DNA of 64,000 nucleotides from Limimaricola soesokkakensis (GCF_900172345.1 NZ_FWFY01000001.1:372001-436000), one strand, 5' to 3'; shown: positions 54,938-63,750, counted from the first letter of the stretch. The notes: a model not told the origin generated them from the sequence alone. Numbers and translations: made by a program.

Positions 54938-54955
54938 TCCTTTCGAATCGACAGG

Positions 54956-54983
54956 AAAGGCCCCGCCCCGGCGGGGCCTTTTG
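54956..54983 (+). terminator. Rho-independent terminator after pntAB
   Basis: AAAGGCCCCGC pairs with GCGGGGCCTTT (11 bp, loop CCCG), followed by TTTG, 18 nt after the pntB stop. The downstream exporter gene starts at 55004. Confidence 0.9.
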
Positions 54984-55003
54984 TCGTTGCAGGGTATCGC
55001 CCT

Positions 55004-55987
55004 ATGGACGAGTCTCCGGCCATGGCGGCGCACTCTCCCTTGAACGGCATCGGCCTGCGCCTGCTGGCCGCATTTCTCATCACTGCGATGTCGGCGATGG
55101 TGGCGGTGGCCACGCGCGAGGTCGGGTTGGGGCAGATCGTGTTCTGGCGCTCTGCCGTCGCGTTGATCCCAATCTGCGCCTACATGGCCTGGTGCCGCGA
55201 GTTTCCCTCGGCCATCGCCACGCGCCGCCCCGGCCTGCACCTGACGCGCAGCCTGTTCGGAGCGCTGTCGATGGCGCTGTCCTTCCTGTCGCTGGCCTGG
55301 CTGCCGGTCGCCAATGCGCAGGCGCTGGGATATCTCGCTCCCGTCCTGACGCTGCCGCTTGCGGCGTGGATACTGAGCGAGCGGATCGGGCCGCTGGCCT
55401 GGGGGGCGGCGGCTCTGGGCTTCGGCGGCGTGCTCCTGATGCTCGGCGCGGCGCTGGAGGCCCCGGGGCAGGGCGCGCTGATCGGCGTGGCGGCGGGGCT
55501 GGGCTATGCGGTGACCATGGCTTTCGTCCGGGTGCATATCAAGACGATGACAGCGGTCGAGCGCCCCGCGACCATCGCCTTCTGGTTCGCCGTGGTCTCG
55601 GCTCTGGCCGGGCTGGCGACATGGCCTTTCGGCTGGGCCATGCCGTCGCCGCAGATGATGCTCTGGCTCTTGGGCGCGGGGCTCATGGGCGGGCTCGCAC
55701 ATGTAGCTGCGACCGAGGCAGCGGCACGGGCACCGGTCGCGGTGCTGGCGCCGTTCGACTTCACCGGGCTGGTCTGGGCGCTTTTGTTCGATGCGGCGTT
55801 GTTCGGGGTCACGCCGGATGGGCTGGGGCTCATGGGCGTCGTGGCGATCACCGGTGCGGCGCTGTTGGTGAGCTTCGCCGCTTGGGCGCCGGGAGGGCGC
55901 CCGCGCGAAAGTCCGGCGCGTCAGGACCGGGGCCATGCTAGGCTGGCCGCGACGGGCAATCGGAGGCGAGGGCGATGGAAAAGGTGA
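55004..55987 (+). CDS. DMT-superfamily (EamA) transporter
   Basis: A 327-residue inner-membrane protein with ten predicted helices arranged as two EamA repeats. The first runs from about residue 17 (LRLLAAFLITAMSAMVAVAT), with FWRSAVALIPICAYMAW and LGYLAPVLTLPLAAWILSER, the usual end-of-repeat motif. The second runs from about residue 155 (GVAAGLGYAVTMAFVRVHIK), with ARAPVAVLAPFDFTGLVWAL. A basic, disordered tail follows. EamA proteins are mostly metabolite exporters; the substrate cannot be told. Its end overlaps the next gene by 13 nt, so the two are coupled. Confidence 0.9.
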   Translation: MDESPAMAAHSPLNGIGLRLLAAFLITAMSAMVAVATREVGLGQIVFWRSAVALIPICAYMAWCREFPSAIATRRPGLHLTRSLFGALSMALSFLSLAWLPVANAQALGYLAPVLTLPLAAWILSERIGPLAWGAAALGFGGVLLMLGAALEAPGQGALIGVAAGLGYAVTMAFVRVHIKTMTAVERPATIAFWFAVVSALAGLATWPFGWAMPSPQMMLWLLGAGLMGGLAHVAATEAAARAPVAVLAPFDFTGLVWALLFDAALFGVTPDGLGLMGVVAITGAALLVSFAAWAPGGRPRESPARQDRGHARLAATGNRRRGRWKR

Positions 55988-56331
55988 CGGGCGTCGGCGG
56001 GGTGTTCTTTCGGGCGCGCGATCCCGAGGCTCTTGCCAAGTGGTATCTCGACCATCTGGGCATCGAGGGGCCGGGGCCCTCGATCTGGCGGCAGGAGGCG
56101 GGGCCGACCGTGCTGATGCCGTTTCCGCGCGACACGGAGTATTTCAGCCGGGCAGAGCAGCAATGGATGATCAATTTCCGCGTCGCCGATCTCGACGCAA
56201 TGGTGGCGCAACTCGAGGCAGCCGGCATCGCGGTCGAGCGACGCGATGAATGGGACAGCGAAATCGGTCGTTTCGCGCGAATCCACGATCCCGAGGGCAA
56301 TCCGATCGAGCTGTGGCAGCCAAGCGCCTGA
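55975..56331 (+). CDS. VOC (glyoxalase/bleomycin resistance-like) family protein
   Basis: A 118-residue protein starting MEKVTGVGGVFFRARDPEAL. The two beta-alpha-beta-beta-beta modules of the vicinal oxygen chelate fold are visible: ALAKWYLDHLGIEGPGPS, FSRAEQQWMINFRVADLDAM, and the closing IHDPEGNPIELWQPS with the conserved Glu. No specific reaction can be assigned from the sequence alone. It overlaps the exporter gene by 13 nt, which may point to a shared small-molecule substrate, but that is inference. Convergent with the pseudouridine synthase gene. Confidence 0.88.
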   Translation: MEKVTGVGGVFFRARDPEALAKWYLDHLGIEGPGPSIWRQEAGPTVLMPFPRDTEYFSRAEQQWMINFRVADLDAMVAQLEAAGIAVERRDEWDSEIGRFARIHDPEGNPIELWQPSA

Positions 56332-56336
56332 TCCCC

Positions 56337-56360
56337 TTCATCTTTCTTCAAATACGCAAA
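56337..56360. repeat. AT-rich motif copy in a convergent gap
   Basis: This copy contains CTTTCTTCAAATACGC and matches the arm at 42368-42390 (inverted) nearly base for base over about 23 nt. It lies 5 nt past the VOC stop, in the 52-nt convergent gap before the pseudouridine synthase gene. Only one arm is present here, so it does not form the same hairpin. Confidence 0.65.
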
Positions 56361-56383
56361 TCCTGCCGCTCCAGAGAAGCGAC

Positions 56384-56932
56384 TCAGATCTCGATCTCGC
56401 GCCATTCCCCCGGTGCCAGCCCGTCCAGCGTCCAGTCGCCGATGCGCCAACGCACCAGCCTGAGCGTGGGGAAACCGGCCGCGGCGGTCATGCGGCGGAC
56501 CTGACGATTGCGCCCCTCGCGGATCGCGACCTCGATCCAGGCGTCCGGCACGGATTTGCGGAACCGTACCGGCGGATCGCGCTCCCACAACGCAGGCGCC
56601 GCGATCAGCCGGGCCCGGGCGGGACGGGTCGCACCGTCCTTGAGCGTCAGGCCGCGCCTGAGCGGCTCCAGATCGGCCTCGGTGGGGCTGCCCTCGACCT
56701 GCACGAGATAGGTCTTCTCGATCTTGTGTTTCGGATCGCTGATGCGCGCCTGCAGCCGCCCGTCATCGGTGAGCAGCATCAGCCCCTCGCTGTCGCGGTC
56801 CAGCCGCCCCGCCGGGTAGACCCCGGGCCGGTCGATGAAATCCGACAGGGTGGCGCGCGGGCTGGGGCTCTTGGCGTCGGTGAACTGCGACAGCACGTTC
56901 ATCGGCTTGTTGAACAGGACGAGACGCGGCAT
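56384..56932 (-). CDS. rRNA pseudouridine synthase, RsuA/RluE type
   Basis: A 182-residue RsuA-family enzyme starting [20 protein letters not shown] with GGAGG just upstream. It has no N-terminal S4 domain, as in RluE (23S rRNA U2457). The catalytic motif is [20 protein letters not shown] with the active-site Asp near residue 49. [20 protein letters not shown] and [20 protein letters not shown], followed by [11 protein letters not shown], are typical late motifs. RluE is the closest fit by length, but the target base is not proven. It is divergent from the decarboxylase gene (287 nt between starts). Confidence 0.92.
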   Translation of the reverse strand: MPRLVLFNKPMNVLSQFTDAKSPSPRATLSDFIDRPGVYPAGRLDRDSEGLMLLTDDGRLQARISDPKHKIEKTYLVQVEGSPTEADLEPLRRGLTLKDGATRPARARLIAAPALWERDPPVRFRKSVPDAWIEVAIREGRNRQVRRMTAAAGFPTLRLVRWRIGDWTLDGLAPGEWREIEI

Positions 56933-57219
56933 GGGCCCTCCGGAATGCAGTGAACCCCTATAGAACAAGGGGGATCGGCATGCAAAACCAAGGCCGCTAA
57001 AAAATTGGGCTTTGTCCGAGATTTCCCCTTGATCCGACTCGGGCTTTGCCCCAAATGCCCCCTCAAGACGCCAACGCACGCGCCTCTGGCCACGCCTGGA
57101 CGCAAGCCTCTCTTCGAGGGGCCTACGCACAGACCCAGCACGCGTTTATGCAGCGACGGTAACGTCTCCCTTGGAACCGCCGGCCTCACGGGGCCCCCGT
57201 CTGTCTATCGGAGATGCAC
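56933..57219. other. Divergent regulatory region upstream of the decarboxylase gene
   Basis: This 287-nt region lies between two divergent starts. It holds an imperfect direct repeat GGGCTTTGTCC (57007-57017) and GGGCTTTGCCC (57041-57051), 34 nt apart, with the inverted pair CCGAG/CTCGG between them and an A-rich stretch GCTAAAAAATTGG before the first copy. No gene is supported. These elements could be operator or leader structures for the decarboxylase. Confidence 0.4.
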
Positions 57220-58389
57220 ATGACTGCATATTACGCGGGCGCCAGCGCCCCCTCTTTCGCCGTCGCCAACCGCCTGGAGGCCTTTGCCGCCAGTGCCGAG
57301 TTCGACCGGCCGACGCTGGTGATCGACGTGGACCGCGTGGAGACCCAGTATGACGCGCTGAAGGCGGGCCTCGGCCGGGCCGACATCCATTATGCCGTGA
57401 AGGCCAACCCGCATCCCGCGATCATCGAGCGCCTCGTGCAGCTCGGCTCGCATTTCGACGCGGCCTCGCGCGGCGAGATCGAGCTGTGCCTGTCCCAAGG
57501 CGCGCGCCCCGAGCACGTCTCCTTCGGCAACACCATCAAGCGCGTCTCCGACATCGCCTTTGCCTACGGCGCGGGCATCCGCATGTTCGCGGTCGATGCC
57601 GAGGAAGAGCTCGAGAAGATCGCCGAGCACGCGCCCGGCGCGCAGGTCTATGTCCGCCTGATCGTCGAGACCTCCTCGGCCGATTGGCCGCTGACCCGCA
57701 AGTTCGGCTGCGATCGCGACACCGCGCTCAAGCTGCTCGACCGGGCGACCGAGCTGGGCCTCGAGCCGCTGGGCTTCTCGTTCCATGTCGGCTCCCAGAC
57801 CCGTCATGCCGAGATGTGGGTGCCGGTGCTCGATGAGCTGTCGCGCATCTGGACCGCCGCGCAGGAGGCCGGCCACAAGCTGCAGCTTCTGAACATCGGC
57901 GGTGGTTTCCCGGCCTTCTACGGCGAGGAGATCCAGGCCCCCACCGATTACGCCGCCGCCGTGATGGAGCTGGTCGAGGCCCGTTTCCCGGGGGCCGAGC
58001 GGGTGATGGCCGAGCCGGGCCGCGGCATGGTCGCCGAGGCCGGTGTCATCGCCTGCGAAGTGATGCTCACCTCGCGCAAGTCGGACCGCGACATGCATCG
58101 CTGGGTCTATCTCTCGATCGGCCGTTTCTCGGGTCTGGCCGAGACCGAGGGCGAGGCGATCCGCTACCAGTTCGTGACCCCGCATGACGGCGAAGCCACC
58201 GGTCCCTGCATCCTCGCGGGCCCGTCCTGCGACAGCGCCGACGTGCTGTACGAGAAGCGGCCGATGAACCTGCCGCTGAACCTCAAATCCGGCGACCGGG
58301 TGCTGATCCGCAACACCGGCGCCTACACCTCGACCTATTCCTCGGTCTGCTTCAACGGCTTCCCGCCGCTGGACGTGGTGGTTCTGTAA
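57220..58389 (+). CDS. Ornithine/lysine decarboxylase, fold type III PLP enzyme
   Basis: A 389-residue alanine-racemase-fold decarboxylase expected to make putrescine (or cadaverine). The start at 57220 has GGAG 6 nt upstream; the ATG at 57214 is too close. The PLP-binding Lys is in DIHYAVKANPHPAIIERLVQ near residue 60. HFDAASRGEIELCLSQG, SFHVGSQTRHAEMW, LNIGGGFPAFYG and AEPGRGMVAEAGV bind PLP phosphate and substrate. The catalytic Cys/Asp segment GPSCDSADVLYEKRPMNLPL and the final YSSVCFNGFPPLDVV are typical of group IV eukaryote-like ODC. Substrate preference between ornithine and lysine is not decided. A terminator follows. Confidence 0.93.
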   Translation: MTAYYAGASAPSFAVANRLEAFAASAEFDRPTLVIDVDRVETQYDALKAGLGRADIHYAVKANPHPAIIERLVQLGSHFDAASRGEIELCLSQGARPEHVSFGNTIKRVSDIAFAYGAGIRMFAVDAEEELEKIAEHAPGAQVYVRLIVETSSADWPLTRKFGCDRDTALKLLDRATELGLEPLGFSFHVGSQTRHAEMWVPVLDELSRIWTAAQEAGHKLQLLNIGGGFPAFYGEEIQAPTDYAAAVMELVEARFPGAERVMAEPGRGMVAEAGVIACEVMLTSRKSDRDMHRWVYLSIGRFSGLAETEGEAIRYQFVTPHDGEATGPCILAGPSCDSADVLYEKRPMNLPLNLKSGDRVLIRNTGAYTSTYSSVCFNGFPPLDVVVL

Positions 58390-58395
58390 GAGATA

Positions 58396-58416
58396 CCGGG
58401 CGGCGTTGCCGCCCGG
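58396..58416 (+). other. GC hairpin after the decarboxylase gene
   Basis: CCGGGCGGC-GTT-GCCGCCCGG is a perfect 9-bp stem 7 nt past the stop codon, with no T-run. It may stabilise the 3' end ahead of the stronger terminator at 58457-58492. Confidence 0.5.
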
Positions 58417-58456
58417 GTGACGACGACCCAAGGGGCTGCATTCCCGGTCAGGTCTG

Positions 58457-58492
58457 CGCCCGTCATGACCCTCAGGTCATGGCGGGCGTTTT
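58457..58492 (+). terminator. Intrinsic terminator that overlaps the 3' end of the convergent LLM gene
   Basis: CGCCCGTCATGACC pairs with GGTCATGGCGGGCG (14 bp, one T-G wobble, loop CTCA), followed by TTTT on the + strand. It should end the decarboxylase transcript. The loop contains the stop codon of the minus-strand LLM gene, and one arm encodes its last residues. Confidence 0.8.
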
Positions 58493-59476
58493 CATGTCGG
58501 ATAGCACCTCGGCGCCGATGTCGAAGCTGCGCTTGCGAGCGTCGACATCGAACATCATGCCGGTGAGCATCAACTCGTCGGGCTGGTAGCGGTCGATGAT
58601 CTCGCGCAGCTGGCGGCGCACCGAGTCGGGGCTGCCGGTGGCCGAGACCGAGAGCGCCGCCTCGGCGCCCGCGATGGCGCTGGCCGGAACGTGGTCGGCC
58701 ACGTTCTCGACCGGGCGCGACAGGCGGCCCGGTGTCCCGGTCCTGAGTCGTGCAAACGAGAGGATCTGCGACGAGCGGTGATAGCGCGCTTCTTCGTCCG
58801 TATCGGCCGCGTGCAACCCGGCGGCCATCATGAAATAGGGCTTGTCGAGCCGCTCCGAGGGGCGGAATCCCTCGCGGTAGGCCTGGATCGCGGGCTCCAG
58901 CATCTGCGGCGCGAAATGCGAGGCGAAGGCGTAGGGCAGGCCGAGATAGGCGGCGAGTTGCGCCCCGAAGGTCGAGGAGCCGAGGATCCAGACCGGCAGA
59001 TGCGAGCCCATGCCCGGCACCGCCCTCACGGGTCCCTTGCCCTCGTCATCGTCGAGATAGGAGATCAGCTCGGCCACGTCCTGCGGGAAGGCATCGGCCG
59101 ATTGGTGGTAGCGCCGGAGCGCCTGCGCCGTCGCGCCATCGGTGCCGGGCGCGCGGCCAAGCCCGAGATCGATCCGGCCCGGGTGAAGCGCCTCAAGCGT
59201 GCCGAACTGCTCGGCCACCACCAGCGGCGCGTGATTGGGCAGCATGATGCCGCCCGCACCGACGCGGATCGTCGATGTCGCCTGCGCCACGTGGCCGATG
59301 ACCACGGCGGTGGCGGCCGAGGCGATACCGGGCATGTTGTGATGCTCGGCCAACCAGTAGCGGTGATAGCCCAAGCGTTCGGCATGGCGCGCGAGATCGG
59401 CGGCGTTGGCCAAGGCCTGCGCCGGGGTCTCGGTTTCGGTCACCGGGGCGAGGTCGAGTAGGGAAAACGTCTGCAT
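58472..59476 (-). CDS. LLM-class flavin-dependent oxidoreductase (YhbW-like)
   Basis: A 334-residue luciferase-like monooxygenase-family protein starting [20 protein letters not shown], with CAGGAG 8 nt upstream. Family segments are [20 protein letters not shown] (about residues 36-55), [20 protein letters not shown]-like sequence ([20 protein letters not shown]), [18 protein letters not shown], the flavin-contacting [20 protein letters not shown], and [14 protein letters not shown] near the end. It resembles E. coli YhbW, whose substrate is unknown. It is convergent with the decarboxylase; its stop codon lies in that gene's terminator loop. Confidence 0.92.
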   Translation of the reverse strand: MQTFSLLDLAPVTETETPAQALANAADLARHAERLGYHRYWLAEHHNMPGIASAATAVVIGHVAQATSTIRVGAGGIMLPNHAPLVVAEQFGTLEALHPGRIDLGLGRAPGTDGATAQALRRYHQSADAFPQDVAELISYLDDDEGKGPVRAVPGMGSHLPVWILGSSTFGAQLAAYLGLPYAFASHFAPQMLEPAIQAYREGFRPSERLDKPYFMMAAGLHAADTDEEARYHRSSQILSFARLRTGTPGRLSRPVENVADHVPASAIAGAEAALSVSATGSPDSVRRQLREIIDRYQPDELMLTGMMFDVDARKRSFDIGAEVLSDMKTPAMT

Positions 59477-59661
59477 GTCATGGCTCCTGCGGTCGGACCC
59501 GATATGGGCGCCTTCCGGCCTGGCGAAAACCATCCTTGCTGCACAACCCGGGCGCGGTATGCGAACGCATGCGCCAAGCAGCTGTTCATGCAACCCTTTC
59601 CCCTGTTTACACCGACAGGCCGCGCGGCCATCTTCCCTCGACGTCAATCGCCGGAGCCGCC

Positions 59662-60933
59662 ATGACCCTCGCCGATCACCCGCTACGCCAGGAACTGGCC
59701 AACGAGCTGCATGCGCGGCCCTTTCCGAGCCTCATTGCGCCGGGGCAGGCGTCCTTCCTCGCGATCGGTCCGGCCGAAGGCGCGCCGCGCGACATCGAGG
59801 CCGAACGGGCGCATCTGCTGGCGCTGCTCGACTGGTTCGGAGCGCCGCACCCTCAGCCCGGTGCCACGCATTGGTCCGGCCAGATCGGGCGACACCGGCT
59901 GAAATGGGAGAGCCATACCGAGTTCGTCACCTACATGATCCTGAGCGACGGCCCCTCCGAGCCGCCGTTTCGCGACGGGCTGGCGGGGTTTCCCGCGGAA
60001 TGGCTGGCGGCCATCCCGGGCCGGCGGCTCACCTCGGCCCTGATCCGTGTCGAACTCGCCACCGGCGAGGAAGAGATCGCGCGGCGGGCGGAATCGTGGT
60101 TCGTAGCCGAGAGCATGGCGATGAGCCGGGTGCTCGACGACCAGCTGATCGTCGCGGGGGATTTCCGCATCGATCCGGCGGGCCACATGCGCTTTGCCGT
60201 CTTCGCGCGCCCCGGTACGGGCGAGCGGCGGATCGGACGCGTGGTACAGCGGCTGTGCGAGATCGAGACCTACAAGACTATGGCGATGCTGGGTCTGGCG
60301 CAGGCCCGCGCCATGGGGCCGCGCATCGGGGCGCTGGAGACACGGCTGTCAGATCTCGTGGCCGAGATGGCGGCGGGTCCTGGCGATCCCGCCGCTACGC
60401 TTGCCGTACTGCTCGAAGTTTCGGCCGAGCTGGAGAAGCTGCGCGCGCAGTCGGGGTTCCGCTCGGGCGCCACGCGGGCCTACGAGACGCTGGTCAACCA
60501 GCGCATCGGCGTGCTGCGCGAGGGGCGCTTCGGCGGGCGGCAGACCTTCGCGGAGTTCATGATGCGCCGCTTCGACCCGGCGATGCGCACCGTCGAATCG
60601 ACCGACCGCCGGCTCGCCGCCATGTCCGAACGGGCGGCCCGGGCAGGCGATCTGCTGCGCACCCGGGTCGATGTCGAACGCTCGGCCCAGAACCAGGCGC
60701 TGCTGGCCTCGATGGATCGCCGTGCCGACGCACAGCTCAGGCTGCAGCATACGGTCGAAGGGCTCAGCGTCGTGGCGATCAGCTATTACGCCGTCAGCCT
60801 CGCCACTTACCTGTTCGGGCCGCTGGCCTACCCCATGGGCATCGACAAGACGGCGCTGACGGCGGCGCTGGTGTTGCCGGTGGTTGCTCTGGTCTGGCTG
60901 ATGCTGCAGCGGATCAGGAAGCGGCTCCACTAG
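59662..60933 (+). CDS. DUF3422 family membrane protein
   Basis: A 423-residue protein starting [20 protein letters not shown] with GGAG 7 nt upstream. The N-terminus [16 protein letters not shown] and the block [19 protein letters not shown] are typical of DUF3422. A long helical middle region follows ([20 protein letters not shown], then [20 protein letters not shown]). Two membrane helices lie near the C-terminus ([20 protein letters not shown] and [18 protein letters not shown]), much like the CorA layout, but without its GMN motif. The function is unknown. Its last 20 nt overlap the convergent DUF1684 gene. Confidence 0.9.
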   Translation: MTLADHPLRQELANELHARPFPSLIAPGQASFLAIGPAEGAPRDIEAERAHLLALLDWFGAPHPQPGATHWSGQIGRHRLKWESHTEFVTYMILSDGPSEPPFRDGLAGFPAEWLAAIPGRRLTSALIRVELATGEEEIARRAESWFVAESMAMSRVLDDQLIVAGDFRIDPAGHMRFAVFARPGTGERRIGRVVQRLCEIETYKTMAMLGLAQARAMGPRIGALETRLSDLVAEMAAGPGDPAATLAVLLEVSAELEKLRAQSGFRSGATRAYETLVNQRIGVLREGRFGGRQTFAEFMMRRFDPAMRTVESTDRRLAAMSERAARAGDLLRTRVDVERSAQNQALLASMDRRADAQLRLQHTVEGLSVVAISYYAVSLATYLFGPLAYPMGIDKTALTAALVLPVVALVWLMLQRIRKRLH

Positions 60934-61555
60934 GATCGCGTTCGCCCGCCTCGATCGCGGCCTCCAGCCGGTTTTCCGGCGGCGCCAGCGGGCAGACCCA
61001 GTCCGGGCTCCAGGCGCAGGAGGGCGAATAGGCGAAGTTGAAGTCGAGGATCAGCCGGCCCGACGCAGCGAGGCCCAGATCCGACGACTTGATCGCATCG
61101 ATCGCGTAGCGTCCGCCGCCATAGCTGCCCGCGCCGCAGGTCGCGTCGCGGAACGGCAGGAACAGCCCGCCGCCATAGCCCTCGATCCACCACAGCGTCA
61201 GCTCGGTGCCGAGCCTGTCGCCGAGCCCTTCGGTGCGGGCGACCGGGCGGGCCTGCATGCGGCCATCTGGGCCCAGTTCGAAATCGATGGCCGGGCCATC
61301 CTGTGGCGCCAGCCCTACCTCGAAGCGCAGGCCGGGATCAAAGGGCCAGAGCGCGATGCCTTCGAACCGGGCCTTCTGATCGGCCGACAGCGGCGAGGCG
61401 GGGTGATCGCGAAACAGCCTCGAGCGGGTCTCGTGCCAAAGCCGCCATCCCGCCTGCGGGTCGGGTTCGGCGCGGATCGCGGCATAGAGATCGGCGATGC
61501 GGCGGCGCCAGTCGGCGGTCGCGTAGGGGGCGGGGATCGGGGGCAGGGCGTCCAT
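60914..61555 (-). CDS. DUF1684 domain-containing protein
   Basis: A 213-residue protein starting MDALPPIPAPYATADWRRRI. The DUF1684 core is clear: HPASPLSADQKARFEGIALW, then PFRDATCGAGSYGGGRYAID, and the hallmark LILDFNFAYSPSCAWSPDWV followed by CPLAPPENRLEAAIEAGE. No signal peptide or membrane segment is seen. The biochemical role of this family is unknown to me. It runs opposite to the DUF3422 gene and the two coding ends overlap by 20 nt. Confidence 0.9.
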   Translation of the reverse strand: MDALPPIPAPYATADWRRRIADLYAAIRAEPDPQAGWRLWHETRSRLFRDHPASPLSADQKARFEGIALWPFDPGLRFEVGLAPQDGPAIDFELGPDGRMQARPVARTEGLGDRLGTELTLWWIEGYGGGLFLPFRDATCGAGSYGGGRYAIDAIKSSDLGLAASGRLILDFNFAYSPSCAWSPDWVCPLAPPENRLEAAIEAGERDPSGAAS

Positions 61556-61656
61556 TCGGGGCGATCTAGGCCGCGTCCTGCCCCTGCCCAGCGGCCGGCT
61601 GGCCGTTTGGCGCCCGCCGCGCTAGTTAGGCGCGAGGACGAGAAAGGGCGCACGCG

Positions 61657-62460
61657 ATGATCAAGCAGGTGATCTGCATCAACTGGGGCACCAAGTACGG
61701 CGCGCCCTTCATCAACCGCCTCTACGGCATGGTGGCGCGCAACATCACGCCGCCCTTCAGCTTCACCTGCTTCACTGACAACCGCGAGGGCATCCGCCCG
61801 GAGGTGAACTGCGAGGACCTGCCGCCGCTCGATGTCGAGATGCCGAAGAACTCCAAGGGCATCTGGCCCAAGGCCCGGCTCTGGGGGCCGCGCCTCGGCG
61901 ATCTCACCGGCCCGGTGCTGTTCATGGATCTCGACCTCGTCGTCACAGGCTCGCTCGACGATTTCTTCACGCATGGCGACCCCGACGACGTGATCCTGTC
62001 GCGCAACCCGAACACGCCGCTCGAGAAGCTGGGCCAGACCTCGGTGTTCCGTTTCCCGGTGGGCAAGCTGCTGCCGCTGCAGGAGCGATTCCGCGCCGAC
62101 CCGCAGGGCATCGCCGACGAGTACCGCTTCGAGCAGCGCTTCGTGACCCGAAATGCGCCGGGCGGGGCCAAGCTGTTTCCCAAGGCCTGGGTCCGGCATT
62201 TCCGCATGCATTGCCGCAGGCCGTTCCCGCTCAACTACTTGGCCGCGCCCAAGCTGCCCACCGACGCACGCATCGTGATCTTTCCCGGCGGGCTGCATCC
62301 GAGCCACGCGATTGACGGGCATTACCCGCCCTATGCCCCCGACAGCGCTGGCGAGCATCTGCGGGGCCTGTTCTCGGACGTGCGGCAGGACCGGCCGCTG
62401 CGCTACCTGCGCCATTACATCCGACCCGCACCATGGGTGGGCGAGCACTGGCGTCCCTGA
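61657..62460 (+). CDS. Putative glycosyltransferase (GT-A type)
   Basis: A 267-residue protein starting MIKQVICINWGTKYGAPFIN. The opening strand plus FSFTCFTDNREGIRPEV and VLFMDLDLVVTGSLDDFFTH, with a DxD motif (DLD near residue 91), fit a GT-A nucleotide-sugar transferase of the kind found in Rhodobacterales surface-glycan loci. No membrane segment is seen. Donor and acceptor are unknown. It precedes an M20 amidohydrolase by 101 nt on the same strand; a second glycosyltransferase-like gene enters from the right edge. Confidence 0.75.
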   Translation: MIKQVICINWGTKYGAPFINRLYGMVARNITPPFSFTCFTDNREGIRPEVNCEDLPPLDVEMPKNSKGIWPKARLWGPRLGDLTGPVLFMDLDLVVTGSLDDFFTHGDPDDVILSRNPNTPLEKLGQTSVFRFPVGKLLPLQERFRADPQGIADEYRFEQRFVTRNAPGGAKLFPKAWVRHFRMHCRRPFPLNYLAAPKLPTDARIVIFPGGLHPSHAIDGHYPPYAPDSAGEHLRGLFSDVRQDRPLRYLRHYIRPAPWVGEHWRP

Positions 62461-62561
62461 GGCGTCGCTGACGAAGCGGCAGCCCCGGCACCGGCTTGCA
62501 CCGGGCCGCGCTTGGGCGCAGTCTCGCGCCGCACCCGAAATTCCGTCGTTGAGGACGCATC

Positions 62562-63725
62562 ATGCCGATCAAGAACCGCTTCGCCGAGCTTCTGCCCGAG
62601 ATCACCGCCTGGCGGCGCGACCTGCACGAGAACCCCGAGATCCTCTACGAGACGCACCGCACCTCCGGAATCGTGGCCGAAAGGCTACGCGCATTCGGCT
62701 GCGACGACGTGGTCGAGGGGCTGGGCCGCACCGGCGTTGTCGGCGTGATCCGGGGCAAAACCACGGGCTCGGGCAAGGTGATCGGCCTGCGCGCCGACAT
62801 GGACGCGCTGCCGATTCATGAGCAGACGGGCAAGCCCTATGCCTCCAAGACCCCGGGCGCTATGCATGCCTGCGGCCATGACGGCCATACGGCGATGCTG
62901 CTGGGCGCGGCGAAATACCTCGCCGAAACGCGCAATTTCGACGGTACGGTGGTGGTCATCTTCCAGCCTGCCGAGGAGGGCGGCGGCGGCGGCCGCGAGA
63001 TGTGCGCCGACGGTCTGATGGAGCGCTTCGGCATCCAGGAGGTCTATGGCATGCACAACTGGCCCGGCATCCCGCTGGGGCAGTTCGCGATCCGGCCCGG
63101 CGCCTTCTTCGCCTCGACCGACCAGTTCGAGATCACCATCGAAGGGAAGGGCGGCCACGCCGCCAAGCCGCACGAGACGGTCGATTCGACGCTCGTCGCC
63201 AGCCATGTTGTTCTTGCCCTGCAATCGATCGCCAGCCGCAACGCCGACCCGACCGAGCAGATCGTGGTCTCGGTCACCTCCTTCGAGACCTCGTCCAAGG
63301 CGTTCAACGTGATCGCCCAGCGGGTGCACATGAAGGGTACGGTCCGCACCATGTCGCCCGAGCTGCGCAAGCTGGGGCAGGAACGGCTCACCGCCATCGC
63401 CGAGACCACGGCGCGCGCCTACGGCGCCGAGGCGAAGGTCAACTACATGAAGGGCTACCCGGTGATGATCAACCACGGGGCCGAGACCGAGTTCGCGGCC
63501 GAAGTGGCGCGCGAGGTTTCCGGCGACTGCGCCGAGGCGCCGCTGATCATGGGCGGCGAGGATTTCGCCTACATGCTCGAGGAACGCCCCGGGGCCTACA
63601 TCCTCGTGGGCAATGGCGACACGGCCTCGGTGCATCACCCCGAATACGATTTTTCTGACGAGGCGATCCCGGCGGGCTGTTCGTGGTGGGCGGGTGTCGT
63701 CGAGCGCCGGATGCCGGCGGCCTGA
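62562..63725 (+). CDS. M20-family amidohydrolase (hippurate hydrolase / N-acyl-amino-acid deacylase type)
   Basis: A 387-residue cytoplasmic metallohydrolase of the M20D subfamily. The start MPIKNRFAELLPEITAWRRD leads to RRDLHENPEILYETHRTSGI. The metal and catalytic residues appear in GLRADMDALPIHEQTGKPYA, PGAMHACGHDGHTAMLLGAA (Cys and His), IFQPAEEGGGGGREM (two Glu), YGMHNWPGIPLGQFAI (His) and LIMGGEDFAYMLEERPGAYI near the end. A dimerisation domain lies between about residues 185 and 300. It hydrolyses N-acyl or N-aroyl amino acids in known relatives; the exact substrate is unproven. Confidence 0.92.
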   Translation: MPIKNRFAELLPEITAWRRDLHENPEILYETHRTSGIVAERLRAFGCDDVVEGLGRTGVVGVIRGKTTGSGKVIGLRADMDALPIHEQTGKPYASKTPGAMHACGHDGHTAMLLGAAKYLAETRNFDGTVVVIFQPAEEGGGGGREMCADGLMERFGIQEVYGMHNWPGIPLGQFAIRPGAFFASTDQFEITIEGKGGHAAKPHETVDSTLVASHVVLALQSIASRNADPTEQIVVSVTSFETSSKAFNVIAQRVHMKGTVRTMSPELRKLGQERLTAIAETTARAYGAEAKVNYMKGYPVMINHGAETEFAAEVAREVSGDCAEAPLIMGGEDFAYMLEERPGAYILVGNGDTASVHHPEYDFSDEAIPAGCSWWAGVVERRMPAA

Positions 63726-63750
63726 TCTCAGGCCAGCATCTCAGGCCAGC
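63725..63750. repeat. 13-bp perfect tandem repeat between convergent genes
   Basis: ATCTCAGGCCAGC occurs twice back to back. The first copy overlaps the stop of the M20 gene and the second contains the stop codon of the minus-strand gene. A recent 13-bp duplication at the junction is the simplest reading. Confidence 0.85.

Noticed and set aside
51812-55936. A very long open frame on the minus strand opposite pntAB and the exporter gene
   Set aside because: It is antisense to well-conserved PntA and PntB, its translation is His/Arg/Asp-rich low-complexity sequence, and such shadows are expected in high-GC DNA.
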